Shown: positions 31,548 to 41,528, counted from the stretch's first letter. The stretch is 64,000 nt of DNA from Jannaschia formosa (GCF_003340555.1 NZ_QPLJ01000001.1:186001-250000); one strand, 5' to 3'. The notes: generated by a model from the sequence alone, not told the origin. Translations and numbers: made by a program.

Positions 31548-33128
31548 ATGACCGCGCTCCGCGACGCCGCGATGACCTCTAAGGCCTGGCCCTTCGAAGA
31601 GGCGCGCCGCCTGCTCAAGCGCGTCGAACAGGCCGGGAAGGACCACGTCCTGTTCGAGACGGGATACGGCCCCTCGGGTCTGCCGCATATCGGCACCTTC
31701 GGCGAGGTGGCCCGCACCACCATGATCCGCCGCGCCTTCGAGGTGATCTCGGACATCCCCACCCGCCTGATCTGCTTCAGCGACGACCTCGACGGGATGC
31801 GCAAGGTGCCCGACAACGTGCCCGACCCGGCTGCGCTACGTGCCCATCTGCAGCTTCCGCTGACGGACGTGCCCGATCCGTTCGGCACCCATGACAGCTT
31901 CGGCGCGCACAACAACGCGATGCTGCGCCGGTTCCTCGACACGTTCGGCTTCGAGTACGAGTTCATCTCGGCCACCGCGTTCTATCGCGCCGGCCAGTTC
32001 GACGAGATCCTGCTGCGCGCCGCCGAACGCTATGACGAGCTGATGGCGATCATGCTCAAGACCCTGCGGGACGAGCGGCGTCAGACCTATTCCATCTTCC
32101 TGCCGATCCATCCCGAGACGGGCCGCGTGCTCTATGTCCCGATGAAGGACGTCTCGGATGGCCACGTCACCTTCGACGACGAGGAGGGTCGCGAATGGCG
32201 CCTGCCCGTCACCGGCGGCAACGTGAAGCTGCAATGGAAGCCCGATTTCGGGGCGCGCTGGGCCGCGCTGGGCGTCGATTTCGAGATGTACGGCAAGGAC
32301 CACGCCGCCAACACGCCTGTCTACGACGCGATCTGCCGCACGCTGGGCGGTCGTCCGCCCGAGCATTTCACCTATGAGCTTTTCCTCGACGCCAATGGCG
32401 AGAAGATCTCAAAGTCGAAGGGCAACGGGCTGTCGATCGACGAATGGCTGACCTATGCCGCGACCGAATCGCTGTCGTATTTCATGTATCTCAAGCCCAA
32501 GACGGCCAAGCGGATGCATTTCGACGTGATCCCCAAGGCCGTGGACGAATACCACCAGCAGCTGCGCGCCTATCCCGATCAGGATACCGCCGGGCAGGCG
32601 AACAACCCGGTCTTCCACATCCATGGCGGCGACGTGCCCGCCTCGGACATGGTCGTGCCGTTCTCGATGCTGCTGAACCTCGCCTCGGTCGCGGGGGCCG
32701 AGGATGTCGAGAGGCTCTGGGGCTTCATCCGCCGCTACGCGCCCGGCGCCTCGCCCGAGGGGAACCCGCAGCTGCACGCGGCCGCCGAGGGCGCCGTGCG
32801 CTACTACAACGACTTCGTGAAGCCTGCGAAGACCTACCGCCTGCCCACCCAGCCCGAGCGCGAGGCGCTGGAGGCGCTGCGCAACGGGCTGCGGGGCTGG
32901 ACCGGAGAGACCACGGACGAGGCGTTCCAGTCCCTCGTCTACGATGTCGGGCGCGACCGCTTCGACCCGATGCGGGCCTGGTTCCAGGCGCTCTACCAGG
33001 TGTTGCTCGGCGCCGATCAGGGCCCGCGCTTCGGCGGCTTCATCGCGCTTTACGGCGCCGAGGAGACGGCCGACCTGATCGATCGCGCGCTGGCGGGCGA
33101 TCTGGTGCGCGACAGCGCGGCCGCTTGA
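31548..33128 (+). CDS. lysK: Lysyl-tRNA synthetase, class I
   Basis: This 526-residue class I LysRS charges tRNA-Lys with a Rossmann-type domain, unlike the class II enzyme of most bacteria; class I is normal for many alphaproteobacteria. The HIGH-equivalent is HIGT at 47-50 and the KMSKS-equivalent is KISKS at 286-290. The length is standard. The ATG at 31548 follows GGAAAGGA. Confidence 0.95.
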   Translation: MTALRDAAMTSKAWPFEEARRLLKRVEQAGKDHVLFETGYGPSGLPHIGTFGEVARTTMIRRAFEVISDIPTRLICFSDDLDGMRKVPDNVPDPAALRAHLQLPLTDVPDPFGTHDSFGAHNNAMLRRFLDTFGFEYEFISATAFYRAGQFDEILLRAAERYDELMAIMLKTLRDERRQTYSIFLPIHPETGRVLYVPMKDVSDGHVTFDDEEGREWRLPVTGGNVKLQWKPDFGARWAALGVDFEMYGKDHAANTPVYDAICRTLGGRPPEHFTYELFLDANGEKISKSKGNGLSIDEWLTYAATESLSYFMYLKPKTAKRMHFDVIPKAVDEYHQQLRAYPDQDTAGQANNPVFHIHGGDVPASDMVVPFSMLLNLASVAGAEDVERLWGFIRRYAPGASPEGNPQLHAAAEGAVRYYNDFVKPAKTYRLPTQPEREALEALRNGLRGWTGETTDEAFQSLVYDVGRDRFDPMRAWFQALYQVLLGADQGPRFGGFIALYGAEETADLIDRALAGDLVRDSAAA

Positions 33129-33150
33129 TCGTAGGCGCCCGCCCGCTACT

Positions 33151-33174
33151 CTCCTCGGTATCCACGCCGAGGAG
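33151..33174 (+). promoter_or_regulatory. Hairpin that covers the DUF4864 ribosome site
   Basis: CTCCTCGG (33151-33158) pairs perfectly with CCGAGGAG (33167-33174). The right arm contains the GGAG ribosome site for the ATG at 33185. The structure could limit translation or act as a weak terminator behind lysK. Confidence 0.45.
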
Positions 33175-33184
33175 ATGCTGCCCG

Positions 33185-33583
33185 ATGAGACGGATCCTGT
33201 TCGCCGCGGCCTTCGCCGCGCTCTGCACCCCGGCCCTCGCCCAAGAGGACGCCTTCGAAGGCGTGATCGGCAGACAGATCGAGGCGTTCCGCGCCGACGA
33301 CTTCGCCACAGCCTTCACCTTCGCCTCGCCCGGCATCCAGGGCATGTTCCGCACGCCCGAGAATTTTGGCAGGATGGTTCGGCAGGGCTATCCCATGGTC
33401 TGGCGCCCCGAGAGCGTCGAATTCCTCTCGGCCCGCCCCGAGGGCCCCGGCTGGCGGCAGGAGGTGCTGGTCAGGGATGGCGACGGGCGACTGCACAAGC
33501 TGGCCTACACAATGGTCGAGACCGCCGAAGGCTGGAAGATCGCGGGTGTCCAATTGCTGCGCGCACCGGAGATTGGCGTCTGA
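33185..33583 (+). CDS. Secreted DUF4864 protein
   Basis: This 132-residue protein has a signal peptide of 19 residues (MRRILFAAAFAALCTPALA). The mature part has an NTF2-like (cone) pattern, IGRQIEAFRADDFATAFTFASPGIQGMFRTPENFGRMVRQGYPMVW and then HKLAYTMVETAEGWKIAGVQLL, which fits DUF4864. The function is unknown. It follows lysK by 56 bases and may be co-transcribed with it. Confidence 0.85.
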   Translation: MRRILFAAAFAALCTPALAQEDAFEGVIGRQIEAFRADDFATAFTFASPGIQGMFRTPENFGRMVRQGYPMVWRPESVEFLSARPEGPGWRQEVLVRDGDGRLHKLAYTMVETAEGWKIAGVQLLRAPEIGV

Positions 33584-33989
33584 AAGGACGCGATTTGAGC
33601 TGGGCTACTCCCGCGCAGGAAAGCCTCGACTTCGTCCCCAAGGCCGTTTCCCAGCGACCGCCGTCGCCGGTCGCGTGCTGGCAAACCCCGTCCCGACCTT
33701 TCGCACGAGACATGCCGGGGATCGCTGGGGCAGTCCCGGGGACAACGGCGGACCGGTCACGTTCCAGCGCGGGATTGGCCTGCAATGGCGTTCCCACGCG
33801 ATTGACCCTTCGCGCTTCGTGCCGAACCCGAACTGAGCGCTGGTGGGCAAGAATCGTCGAGCGGCGGCTGGGGAAGAAGACAGGGCCGGAAACGGCGCCC
33901 CGAAGCAAACAGCATGTTCCGCGTCACTGGACAGGGCGAGCCCTGATCGGGTCCGCCGCCACCCATATCCCGGCCTTTCCTCTTGCCGC
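33584..33989. other. 406-base gap without a supported gene
   Basis: Both strands have open frames here but none has a plausible start, ribosome site or protein-like composition. One plus-strand frame ends near 33836 with a protein-like tail (WGSPGDNGG, GLQWRSHAIDPSRF) but has no start of its own, so it could be a gene remnant. It lies between two converging genes. I see no terminator with a T run. Confidence 0.4.
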
Positions 33990-35324
33990 TCAGAGCGCCC
34001 GCCGATGTTCTGCCTCCTGTCCGGCGGCGAGGCCGTGGGCCATCCCGACCACCCCGGCCGACGGCTCCATCGGCTGATAGAGCATCGCCACCATAGAGAC
34101 GTCGTCGTCGAAACCCTGGATTCCGGCATGGCGTCGCAGCCCGTGCTCGACATCGTCGATCGCCTGCGTCGCGTCGGATCGGACGGTGGCCAGAAGGTCG
34201 ATCAACCCCTCCTCCTCCAGCATGTCGCCCCAGGTATCGGTGCTTTCGGTCAGCCCGTCGGAATAGGCGAAGACGAGGTCGCCCGGCTGCAGCCACAGCG
34301 TCTCCGCCTCGAAGGTGACGCCCGGGAACATGCCGACCGGCAGCCCGCCCTTCCCGTCCTTCTGGACCGTCCCGTCGGCGCGGCGGATCAGCAAATGGGG
34401 ATGGCCGGCGCGACAGACCCGCATCTCGCCGGTGACGAGATCGACATAGGCGAGTACGGCGGTGAAATAGATATCGGTGTCGAAATGCGCCAGCATCAGG
34501 TCGTTGAGCCGCTGCATCACCCGCTCCGGCGGGTCGGGCCGGCCGTCAGGGGAGGTGAAGGCGATGTTGCGTCCGACCTCGGTGTCACGGAACAGCCCGG
34601 CGAGCCGTCCCGTCATCAGCGCCGAGGCGATCCCGTGGCCCGACACGTCCACGGAATAGAGCGCCACCTCGGTCGCGGAGATGTCGAACCAGCCGACGAG
34701 GTCTCCGCCGATCTGCTGGCAGGGCAGCAGGCGCAGCGACAGCCGCGTGTCGCCGACGCGGTGGCTGTCGTCGGGCAGGAAGGCGCGCTGCAGCTTGCGG
34801 GCCTCCAGCAGGTCGCGGTCGACCGCATCCTTCATCGCCTGGAGGTCGGCCAGGCTTTTCTGGATCTCGTGATTGCGATGCTCCAGCACCTCCTGCATGT
34901 GCAGGACCCGGCGCCCCGCCGCGATGCGGGCATGCAGCTCCGCCAGGTCGATCGGGCGGGTCAGGAAGTCGTCTGCGCCCGCGCGCAGGCCCTTGGTCTT
35001 GGTCCCCAGTTCCGAGTGAGAAGTGACGAGGATGAAATAGGCGAAGGTGTCGCCCCGCAGCCGACGGAAGGCGGCGCAGAATTCCGGCCCGTCGAGGCCC
35101 GGCATCTGCCAGTCGCTGATGACGATGCGGATGCGGTCGCCCTCCGGTCCCTGGCAGATCTCGAGCGCCTCCTCGGCCGAGGCGGCGGTGAGGACGTCGA
35201 AACCAGCCCGTTCCAGCACCGCGAACAGCAACCGTCGCTGCGCCCCGCTGTCGTCGACGACCAGGACACGGTACGGCACCGTTCGGATCGACGGCGACGG
35301 TTGGGACGTCTCGATATCGTTCAT
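33990..35324 (-). CDS. Response regulator with PP2C (SpoIIE/RsbU) phosphatase output, RbaY-like
   Basis: The product has 444 residues. The receiver domain (about 18-135) has Asp24/Asp25 and the phosphoacceptor Asp71 (VISDWQMPG). A helical coiled stretch (about 145-185) leads to the PP2C domain (about 195-430) with the metal-binding motifs SVDVSGHG and GFDDDVSMVAM. Such proteins dephosphorylate STAS anti-anti-sigma factors in partner switching; RbaY of Rhodobacter capsulatus has this layout. No STAS or anti-sigma gene is in the window. It is divergent from an Hpt gene, which suggests a phosphorelay feeding the receiver. Confidence 0.9.
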   Translation of the reverse strand: MNDIETSQPSPSIRTVPYRVLVVDDSGAQRRLLFAVLERAGFDVLTAASAEEALEICQGPEGDRIRIVISDWQMPGLDGPEFCAAFRRLRGDTFAYFILVTSHSELGTKTKGLRAGADDFLTRPIDLAELHARIAAGRRVLHMQEVLEHRNHEIQKSLADLQAMKDAVDRDLLEARKLQRAFLPDDSHRVGDTRLSLRLLPCQQIGGDLVGWFDISATEVALYSVDVSGHGIASALMTGRLAGLFRDTEVGRNIAFTSPDGRPDPPERVMQRLNDLMLAHFDTDIYFTAVLAYVDLVTGEMRVCRAGHPHLLIRRADGTVQKDGKGGLPVGMFPGVTFEAETLWLQPGDLVFAYSDGLTESTDTWGDMLEEEGLIDLLATVRSDATQAIDDVEHGLRRHAGIQGFDDDVSMVAMLYQPMEPSAGVVGMAHGLAAGQEAEHRRAL

Positions 35325-35366
35325 TGGCCTCGACCGCTTTCTGGTCCCCGTCTTGCACGCCAGGAA

Positions 35367-35381
35367 TTAACGCAACGTGAA
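35367..35381. promoter_or_regulatory. CtrA-like site 1
   Basis: TTAA-N7-TGAA, one mismatch from the CtrA consensus TTAA-N7-TTAA, in the 126-base region between the divergent phosphatase and Hpt genes. A second near-match lies 46 bases away. The call is by pattern only. Confidence 0.35.
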
Positions 35382-35412
35382 CGCTTCGATTGCCGAGGTT
35401 TCGATCCGACCG

Positions 35413-35427
35413 TTTACCCGGGATTAA
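35413..35427. promoter_or_regulatory. CtrA-like site 2
   Basis: TTTA-N7-TTAA, one mismatch from the CtrA consensus, 24 bases before the Hpt start codon. A site this close to the start could control the Hpt gene directly. Confidence 0.4.
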
Positions 35428-35450
35428 GTTCTGGCTGTCATCACGGTCCC

Positions 35451-35771
35451 ATGGTCCAGATCAGCCGAATCCAGGAATTGCGCGAAGAGATCGGGGACGA
35501 TGACATGCGTGCCGTCCTCGACATCTTTCAGGCCGAGGCCGAGCAGGTCATCCTCTCCCTCGACCTGCTCACGGACGACAACGCCTACGAGAAGGCGATC
35601 CACTTCCTGCGCAGCGGGGCTCTGAACCTCGGCCTGCTGAGCCTCGCCTCCGAGGCCGAGAGCATGCGGCACATCCCGAAGCCGCGTCGCGCGGCCGCGG
35701 CGCAGAACCTGAAGCGGACGCTGGATGCCTCGTTCGACAAGCTTAACCCGTTCTTCATCACCGCAGCCTGA
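35451..35771 (+). CDS. Hpt domain phosphotransfer protein
   Basis: This 106-residue all-helical protein carries a histidine phosphotransfer domain. The phosphoacceptor is His51 in IHFLRSGALNLG, which matches the HxLKGxAxxLG pattern with Arg in place of Lys. It ends with a helix of the four-helix bundle (LKRTLDASFDKLNPFF). Divergence from a PP2C response regulator suggests it donates phosphate to, or removes it from, that receiver. Confidence 0.85.
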   Translation: MVQISRIQELREEIGDDDMRAVLDIFQAEAEQVILSLDLLTDDNAYEKAIHFLRSGALNLGLLSLASEAESMRHIPKPRRAAAAQNLKRTLDASFDKLNPFFITAA

Positions 35772-35786
35772 GCCGTGGCCGTCCCG

Positions 35787-37046
35787 TCAGATTACCAGCT
35801 CGCCCAGCATCGGGTCGTCGCTGAGGTCCCGCCAGGTGAAGCCCCCTGCCTCCATCCGCGCCTCCAGCGCGGTGAACGCCTGCGGAGAGCTGCTCTCGAT
35901 CCCGATCAGGACCGAGCCGAAGTTGCGCGCCGACTTCTTCAGGTATTCGAACCGGGCGATGTCGTCTTCGGGGCCGAGCAGGTCGAGGAAGTCGCGCAGC
36001 GCGCCGGGCCGCTGCGGCAGGCGAAGGACGAAATACTTCTTCGTCCCCGCGAATCGCATCCCCCGCTCCTTCACGTCGGGCAGCCGCTCGAAGTCGAAAT
36101 TGCCCCCCGTCGTCACGCAGACGACGCGCCGCCCCGCGATCTCGGGGCCCAGGTCGCGCAGCGCGTCGACCGACAGCGCGCCGGCGGGCTCCAGTACGAT
36201 CCCCTCCACGTTGAGCAGTTCCTGCATGGTGATGCAGACCCGATTCTCGGGCACGCGCAGCACGTGCTGCGGCGGCACCTGGCGCAGGATGTCGAAGGGC
36301 CGCGCGCCGATGCGGGCCACGGCGGCGCCGTCGACGAAGTTGTCGAGCCGGTCCAGCGTCACCGGCTCTCCGGCGGCCAGCGCCGCGGCGAGGGACGCGC
36401 CGCCCAGCGGCTCGACATAGCGGATCTCGGGCACGGTTCCCCGCGCCCGCAGGTAGGACAGCATCCCCGCCGACAGCCCGCCACCGCCCACGGGCAGGAC
36501 CAGAAGGTCGGGCAGTCCGTCCATCTGCTCCACCATCTCGACCGCGACCGAAGCCTGGCCCTCGATCACGTCCCAGTCGTCGAAAGGCGACAGGAAGGCC
36601 GCGCCCGCCTCGTCGCACCAGTCGCGCGCGGCGGCCAGCGTGTCGTCGAAGAAGTCGCCGACCAGCCGGATCTCGACCCTGTCGCCGCCGAAGAGCCGGG
36701 TCTTGTCGACCTTCTGACCCGGCGTCGTGACCGGCATGAAGATCGTGCCGTCAACGCCCAGGTGCCGGCACATCCAGGCGACGCCCTGGGCGTGGTTGCC
36801 CGCGCTCGCGCAGGCCACACGCCCGCCATCCAGCTTGCGCATCGCGTTGAACGCCCCGCGCAGCTTGTAGGAGCGGACGGGCGTCAGGTCCTCGCGCTTG
36901 AGCCAGACATCGGCTCCGAAGCGGTCCGAGAGATAGTCGTTGCGAAGAAGCGGCGTGGCCGGGAAGACGGCGCGCATCGCCTCGGTAGCGGCTTCGGCGG
37001 CGCGCACGACCTCATTCAACGGATCGGCCCTCGACCACCACGCCAT
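35787..37046 (-). CDS. ilvA: Threonine ammonia-lyase (threonine dehydratase)
   Basis: This 419-residue PLP enzyme converts threonine to 2-oxobutyrate in isoleucine synthesis. The PLP lysine is Lys61 (RSYKLRGAF) and the glycine loop is VGGGGLSAG. One ACT-type regulatory segment covers about 330-419, so this is the shorter form with a single ACT region. The ATG at 37046 overlaps the upstream membrane-protein gene by 35 bases; a TTG at 37019 or the GTG just after it is an alternative start. Confidence 0.93.
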   Translation of the reverse strand: MAWWSRADPLNEVVRAAEAATEAMRAVFPATPLLRNDYLSDRFGADVWLKREDLTPVRSYKLRGAFNAMRKLDGGRVACASAGNHAQGVAWMCRHLGVDGTIFMPVTTPGQKVDKTRLFGGDRVEIRLVGDFFDDTLAAARDWCDEAGAAFLSPFDDWDVIEGQASVAVEMVEQMDGLPDLLVLPVGGGGLSAGMLSYLRARGTVPEIRYVEPLGGASLAAALAAGEPVTLDRLDNFVDGAAVARIGARPFDILRQVPPQHVLRVPENRVCITMQELLNVEGIVLEPAGALSVDALRDLGPEIAGRRVVCVTTGGNFDFERLPDVKERGMRFAGTKKYFVLRLPQRPGALRDFLDLLGPEDDIARFEYLKKSARNFGSVLIGIESSSPQAFTALEARMEAGGFTWRDLSDDPMLGELVI

Positions 37047-37767
37047 AGAGCGCAGTCAGCGTCGAGACCCCGACCAGCAGGCCGATCCAGCCGACCACAC
37101 CCTGGTAGACGATGGTGATGAGGCCGAGGCTGCCCTCGATCGCGGTGGGCAGCTGCAGCAGCAGGAAGAAGCCGACCGTTATGACTGCCAGCGCCGCCAC
37201 GGTCCCGGTATGGCCGCGCGTCGCCTCCATCGCCTCGCCGAAGCCCATCTGGCGCCCGATGGCGCGGGCGGGCAGCGACACGGCGAGCCGGTAGAAGACC
37301 AGCGCGCCGAGGAACAGCCCGACGACCGGGACAAGGGGGACGAGGACCGGAATCGCGACGGCCAGGGCGCCCAGCGGGATCGTGATGCCGATGATGGCCA
37401 GCCCGACCAGCAGCCCGATCAGGATCGACCGCCAGAGATAGCCCAGCATCTCCGGCCCGCGCATCGGCGGCAGCCAGCCGGTCGGCGTCTCGCCCAGCAG
37501 GACGTAGCGGTGCCAGGCCACCGTCACCCAGAGCGTGACGACGAGGTTCAGCACAAGCAGCGGCAGCGCCCAGACGCCGCCCGCCATCGCGGCGATCGCC
37601 GCCTCCTCCCCTCCCGTCTCCGGGAGCGTCGGGTCGACCTCGGGCGGTCCGACGATCACCGTCGCCGCGATCAGCACCAGATACGGCACCGCCGAGACAC
37701 GCAGCGCGTCGCCCAGGTTCTCGATCAGCAGCGTGACCGCTCGCAGGAACAGCTTCCAGCCCAGCAT
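37012..37767 (-). CDS. Multi-pass membrane protein of unknown function
   Basis: The product has 251 residues with about six hydrophobic segments, started at MLGWKLFLRAVTLL behind a strong GGAGGT. Long helices include LVLIAATVIVG, ALPLLVLNLVVTLWVTVAW, ILIGLLVGLAIIGITIPLGALAVAIPVL and the C-terminal GLLVGVSTLTALYGVVVEG. It resembles general bacterial glycerophosphoryl diester phosphodiesterase-membrane/DUF families, but I cannot name one. It overlaps ilvA by 35 bases and diverges from the PRC-barrel gene. Confidence 0.8.
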   Translation of the reverse strand: MLGWKLFLRAVTLLIENLGDALRVSAVPYLVLIAATVIVGPPEVDPTLPETGGEEAAIAAMAGGVWALPLLVLNLVVTLWVTVAWHRYVLLGETPTGWLPPMRGPEMLGYLWRSILIGLLVGLAIIGITIPLGALAVAIPVLVPLVPVVGLFLGALVFYRLAVSLPARAIGRQMGFGEAMEATRGHTGTVAALAVITVGFFLLLQLPTAIEGSLGLITIVYQGVVGWIGLLVGVSTLTALYGVVVEGRSVE

Positions 37768-37890
37768 CTTGACCTCCGTCCAGCGCCCCGGCCAGCCGTA
37801 AGGCCCGTCCCGATGCACGTCAACGGCAGGGAACCCCGGGGTGGAACCGGACGTTGCCCCCAATCCTGCACACAAGTCGGAGATCATTCC

Positions 37891-38397
37891 ATGCGCATTG
37901 CCCCCATTCTCGCCGGAAGCGCGTTCGCGCTCATGTCCGCCGCCGCCTTCGCCGCCAGCCACACCGACGGATCTGAAACCGGCGACGCGACCCGGACATT
38001 CGACGCCGATGTGGCAACGACGGGCACCCCGCCCTTCTCGACGACCACGATCCAGTACGGCGAGAAATACCTCGCGACGACCCTGATCGGCACCACCGTC
38101 CACGCCACCGAGGTTGAGTTCGACGCCATGACCCCGCTCGCCGCCGGCACCGTGGCGGAGTGGGACGAGATCGGCGAGATCGGCGACATGATCATCGGGG
38201 TCGACGGCACCCTAGAAGCGGTCGTCATCGATGTCGGCGGCTTTCTCGGCATCGGCGCGAAGGAGGTCGCGGTCGACTGGGCCGCGCTCGAGGGCGTGCG
38301 AGAGGAGGACGACCCGTCGGAGTGGTTCCTCGTCGTCACGATCACCCAGGACGCGCTCGAGGCCGCTCCCGAGCTGGAACGCGTCCCCGCCGAGTGA
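37891..38397 (+). CDS. Secreted PRC-barrel domain protein
   Basis: This 168-residue protein has a signal peptide of about 22 residues ([21 protein letters not shown]). The PRC-barrel region (about 65-155) reads LIGTTVHA, then [40 protein letters not shown], typical of exported PRC-barrel proteins in this family of bacteria. The sequence is strongly acidic and rich in Thr. The function is unknown; an envelope role is inferred. Confidence 0.9.
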   Translation: MRIAPILAGSAFALMSAAAFAASHTDGSETGDATRTFDADVATTGTPPFSTTTIQYGEKYLATTLIGTTVHATEVEFDAMTPLAAGTVAEWDEIGEIGDMIIGVDGTLEAVVIDVGGFLGIGAKEVAVDWAALEGVREEDDPSEWFLVVTITQDALEAAPELERVPAE

Positions 38398-38471
38398 CCG
38401 CGCGCGCCGCGCCCCGCTTGCGGGCGCGCGCGATTGGGCCTACCCCGTCCCCCGGACAGACGGAGGCCCCC

Positions 38472-39695
38472 ATGGACGCGCCCAAGAAGGTCGTGCTCGC
38501 CTATTCCGGCGGGCTCGACACCTCGATCATCCTCAAATGGCTGCAGACCGAATACGGCTGCGAGGTCGTCACCTTCACCGCCGATCTCGGCCAGGGAGAG
38601 GAGCTGGAGCCCGCCCGCAAGAAGGCCGAGATGATGGGCGCGAGTGCCGTCCATATCGAGGATCTGCGCGAGGAGTTCGTCCGCGACTTCGTCTTCCCGA
38701 TGTTCCGCGCCAACGCGCTCTATGAAGGGCTCTACCTGCTCGGCACCTCCATCGCGCGGCCGCTCATCTCCAAGCGCCTCGTGGAGATCGCCGCTGCCGA
38801 GGGGGCCGACGCGGTGGCTCACGGCGCGACCGGCAAAGGCAACGACCAGGTCCGGTTCGAGCTGGCGGCTTATGCGCTGAACCCCGACATCAAGGTCATC
38901 GCGCCCTGGCGGCTCTGGGACCTGACCTCGCGCACGAAGCTCATCGACTTCGCCGAGAAGAACCAGATCCCCATCGCGAAGGACAAGCGCGGCGAGGCGC
39001 CTTTCTCGGTGGACGCGAACCTCCTGCACACCTCGTCCGAGGGCAAGGTGCTGGAGAATCCCGCCGAAGAGGCGCCCGACTACGTCCTGAGCCGCGTCAC
39101 CCGGCCCGAGGACGCCCCTGACCAGCCCGAGATGGCCGAGATCACCTTCGAGAAGGGCGACGCCGTGGCCATCGACGGTGAGGCGATGTCCCCCGCCGCG
39201 ATCCTGACCCGGCTGAACGAACTCGGCGGCAAGCACGGCGTCGGCATCCTCGACCTGGTCGAGAACCGCTTCGTCGGCATGAAGTCCCGCGGCATCTACG
39301 AAACGCCTGGCGGCACGCTCCTGCTGGAGGCGCATCGCGGGATCGAGCAGATCACGCTCGATTCCGGCGCGGGCCACCTGAAGGACAGCCTGATGCCCCG
39401 CTACGCGGAGCTGATCTACAACGGCTTCTGGTTCTCGCCGGAGCGCGAGATGCTTCAGGCCCTGATCGACAAGAGCCAGGAGCACGTCACCGGCACCGTG
39501 CGCCTGAAGCTCTACAAGGGCTCCGCCCGGACGGTGGCACGCTGGTCCGACCACAGCCTCTATTCCGAGGCGCATGTCACCTTCGAAGAGGACGCGGGCG
39601 CCTACGACCAGCGCGATGCGAAGGGCTTCATCCACCTCAACGCGCTGCGGCTGAAGCTGGTGGCGAACCGCAACAAGCGCGTGACGAAAGGCTGA
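38472..39695 (+). CDS. argG: Argininosuccinate synthase
   Basis: This 407-residue enzyme joins citrulline and aspartate using ATP in arginine synthesis. The ATP loop AYSGGLDTS is at 10-18, and [13 protein letters not shown] and [17 protein letters not shown]-like segments follow. The length matches the 400-410 residue bacterial form. It stands alone, with about 75 bases to the preceding and following genes. Confidence 0.97.
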   Translation: MDAPKKVVLAYSGGLDTSIILKWLQTEYGCEVVTFTADLGQGEELEPARKKAEMMGASAVHIEDLREEFVRDFVFPMFRANALYEGLYLLGTSIARPLISKRLVEIAAAEGADAVAHGATGKGNDQVRFELAAYALNPDIKVIAPWRLWDLTSRTKLIDFAEKNQIPIAKDKRGEAPFSVDANLLHTSSEGKVLENPAEEAPDYVLSRVTRPEDAPDQPEMAEITFEKGDAVAIDGEAMSPAAILTRLNELGGKHGVGILDLVENRFVGMKSRGIYETPGGTLLLEAHRGIEQITLDSGAGHLKDSLMPRYAELIYNGFWFSPEREMLQALIDKSQEHVTGTVRLKLYKGSARTVARWSDHSLYSEAHVTFEEDAGAYDQRDAKGFIHLNALRLKLVANRNKRVTKG

Positions 39696-39768
39696 GCGGG
39701 CGGCGCGGCGCCAGCCGGTTTCCCGGAAGGAGCCGGCGCAGCGTCCTCGAAGACGCTGCCCCGCCCGC

Positions 39769-40788
39769 ATGAGCGTTGCGCGCCTCGCCGTGACCTTCGC
39801 GATCTGCGCCCTGGGCGTGGTCGCGTTCCGCCTGCTCTCCCTGCCGCTGCCGTTCCTGCTGGGGCCGCTGCTCGCCTGCCTGCTGGCGGCGCTGGGGGGC
39901 GTTCGGCTCGCCGCCTACACGCCCCTGACCGACCTGATGCGCACGATCCTCGGCGTCGCGGTCGGGGCCTCCATCACCCCGGCGCTGATGGGTGAGTTGC
40001 CCAGCATGGCGCTGTCGCTGCTGCTCTCGCCGCTTTTCCTGCTGGCGGCGGCGGCGGCGGGCTACCCCTACCTGCGCCGCACCTGCGGCTTCGACCGGGC
40101 GACGGCCTTCTACGCCGCCATGCCCGGGGGCCTTCAGGACATGCTCCTCTTCGGCGAGCAGGCCGGCGGCGACCCCCGCGCGCTGTCGCTGCTGCACGCG
40201 ACGCGGGTCCTGCTGATCGTGGTGATCGTCCCGATGCTGCTGACGCTGATCTGGTCCATCGACCTGACCGAGACGCCCGGCGCCCCGGTCAGTGCCTTCA
40301 CCCCGGCGGAGCTTCTGATCCTCGCCGCCGCGGGCCTCGTCGGCTGGAAGGCGGCGGCATGGCTCGGGCTGTTCGGCGCTTCGATCCTCGGGCCGATGAT
40401 CCTGACCGCCGCGCTCTCGCTCGGGGGCGTCGTCACCCAACGCCCGCCCGCCGAGGCGATCCAGGCGGCGCAGTTCTTCATCGGCATGGTCGTCGGCGTG
40501 AAATACTCCGGCATCACCTTCGCCGAGGTCCGTCGCTTCCTGACCGCGGGCCTCGGCCACGCGGTGATCCTGACCTCCATCGCCGCGCTCTTCGCCGAGA
40601 CCGTCGTCCTGTTCGGCCTCGCCCCGCAGATCGACGCTATCCTCTCCTTCTCGCCCGGGGGACAGGCCGAGATGGCGCTGATGGCTCTCGTTGCGGGGGC
40701 GGACGTGGCCTACGTCATCCTGCATCATGTCACGCGGATCGTGCTGGTCATCACCTGCGCGCCCTTCGTCTTCCGCTGGCTGCGCTGA
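39769..40788 (+). CDS. AbrB-family membrane protein
   Basis: This 339-residue protein has about ten hydrophobic segments arranged as two repeats, each with a PFLLGPLL or GASILGPM type turn and the conserved MPGGLQDM. This is the AbrB/AitB membrane family (DUF, once called ammonia monooxygenase). The function is unsettled; a transport role is possible. It converges on the fasciclin gene with 31 bases between. Confidence 0.85.
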   Translation: MSVARLAVTFAICALGVVAFRLLSLPLPFLLGPLLACLLAALGGVRLAAYTPLTDLMRTILGVAVGASITPALMGELPSMALSLLLSPLFLLAAAAAGYPYLRRTCGFDRATAFYAAMPGGLQDMLLFGEQAGGDPRALSLLHATRVLLIVVIVPMLLTLIWSIDLTETPGAPVSAFTPAELLILAAAGLVGWKAAAWLGLFGASILGPMILTAALSLGGVVTQRPPAEAIQAAQFFIGMVVGVKYSGITFAEVRRFLTAGLGHAVILTSIAALFAETVVLFGLAPQIDAILSFSPGGQAEMALMALVAGADVAYVILHHVTRIVLVITCAPFVFRWLR

Positions 40789-40819
40789 GCACCGGCGGGA
40801 CGTGCGCGACCGGCCCCGG

Positions 40820-41326
40820 TTACATGTCCTCCGGCGTGCCAGGCAGGATCGCGCTGCCGATCGTGTGGATCGTCACGTTGCCGAACTGGATATCCGGCGT
40901 CACGACCAGCGCGACCGTCTCGCCGGCGCCGGCGACCGAGATGACGTCGCCGTCCATCGTCAGCGCCAGCATCGTGCCGCCGAGGCTCTCGACCTCGAAG
41001 ACCCCTTCGCCAGCCAGGATCGCCTGTTCGGCATCGGCCGCCATCACGGTGCCTTCGACCGCATAGCCCTGAATGACCGCGGCCAGCCTCTCCGGATCGC
41101 CGAGAACCTCGCCCAGAACCTCCTGCGGCGCGCTGGCCAGCGCTTCGTTCGTTGGCACGAAGACGGTCACCTCGCCGCCGGCCAGGATCGTCTCCAGCAC
41201 GCCGGCCGTCTCGGCGGCCTCGACGGCCCTGCTGATCTCGGCGGGCGGGGCGTCCTGAGCGAAGGCAGGGGCGGTCAGGGCCAGGGTTCCGGCAGAGAGC
41301 AGGGAAATCAGGGCATGTCGCGTCAT
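40820..41326 (-). CDS. Secreted fasciclin (FAS1) domain protein
   Basis: The product has 168 residues. The start at MTRHALISLL behind AAAGGA gives a signal peptide ending at FAQ near residue 24. A single FAS1 domain follows, with the H1 motif VTVFVPTNEALAS (about 56-68) and the H2 motif GNVTIHTIGSAILP (near the C-terminus). Such proteins are surface or periplasmic adhesion-type modules. It is divergent from the secreted MsrA. Confidence 0.9.
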   Translation of the reverse strand: MTRHALISLLSAGTLALTAPAFAQDAPPAEISRAVEAAETAGVLETILAGGEVTVFVPTNEALASAPQEVLGEVLGDPERLAAVIQGYAVEGTVMAADAEQAILAGEGVFEVESLGGTMLALTMDGDVISVAGAGETVALVVTPDIQFGNVTIHTIGSAILPGTPEDM

Positions 41327-41528
41327 GGTCGGAGTCCTTTCCGTCGATGTCGGTCCCACCGCCGAAGGGCGGCCGGGCTGACACGTAGAACGGTGTTCCG
41401 TAGGGTCACACTATTCTTCAGGTTGTCCTCCGGGTCGGGCGCCAGACCCGTGATCCGGCCCCGCCGCTCACGCGGACGCGATGAAACGTCATTGGCGCGC
41501 CGCGCGTTCGCATCGCAAAGGAGATCCC

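Noticed and set aside
33605-34153. Minus-strand frame in the 33584-33989 gap
   Set aside because: No ribosome site, Arg/Pro-rich composition and overlap with the phosphatase gene end.
38472-38500. Possible defence or mobile element islands in accessory gaps
   Set aside because: I looked for transposases, integrases, toxin-antitoxin pairs, restriction enzymes and CRISPR repeats throughout and found none; the lone HNH protein is too small and isolated to call a system.
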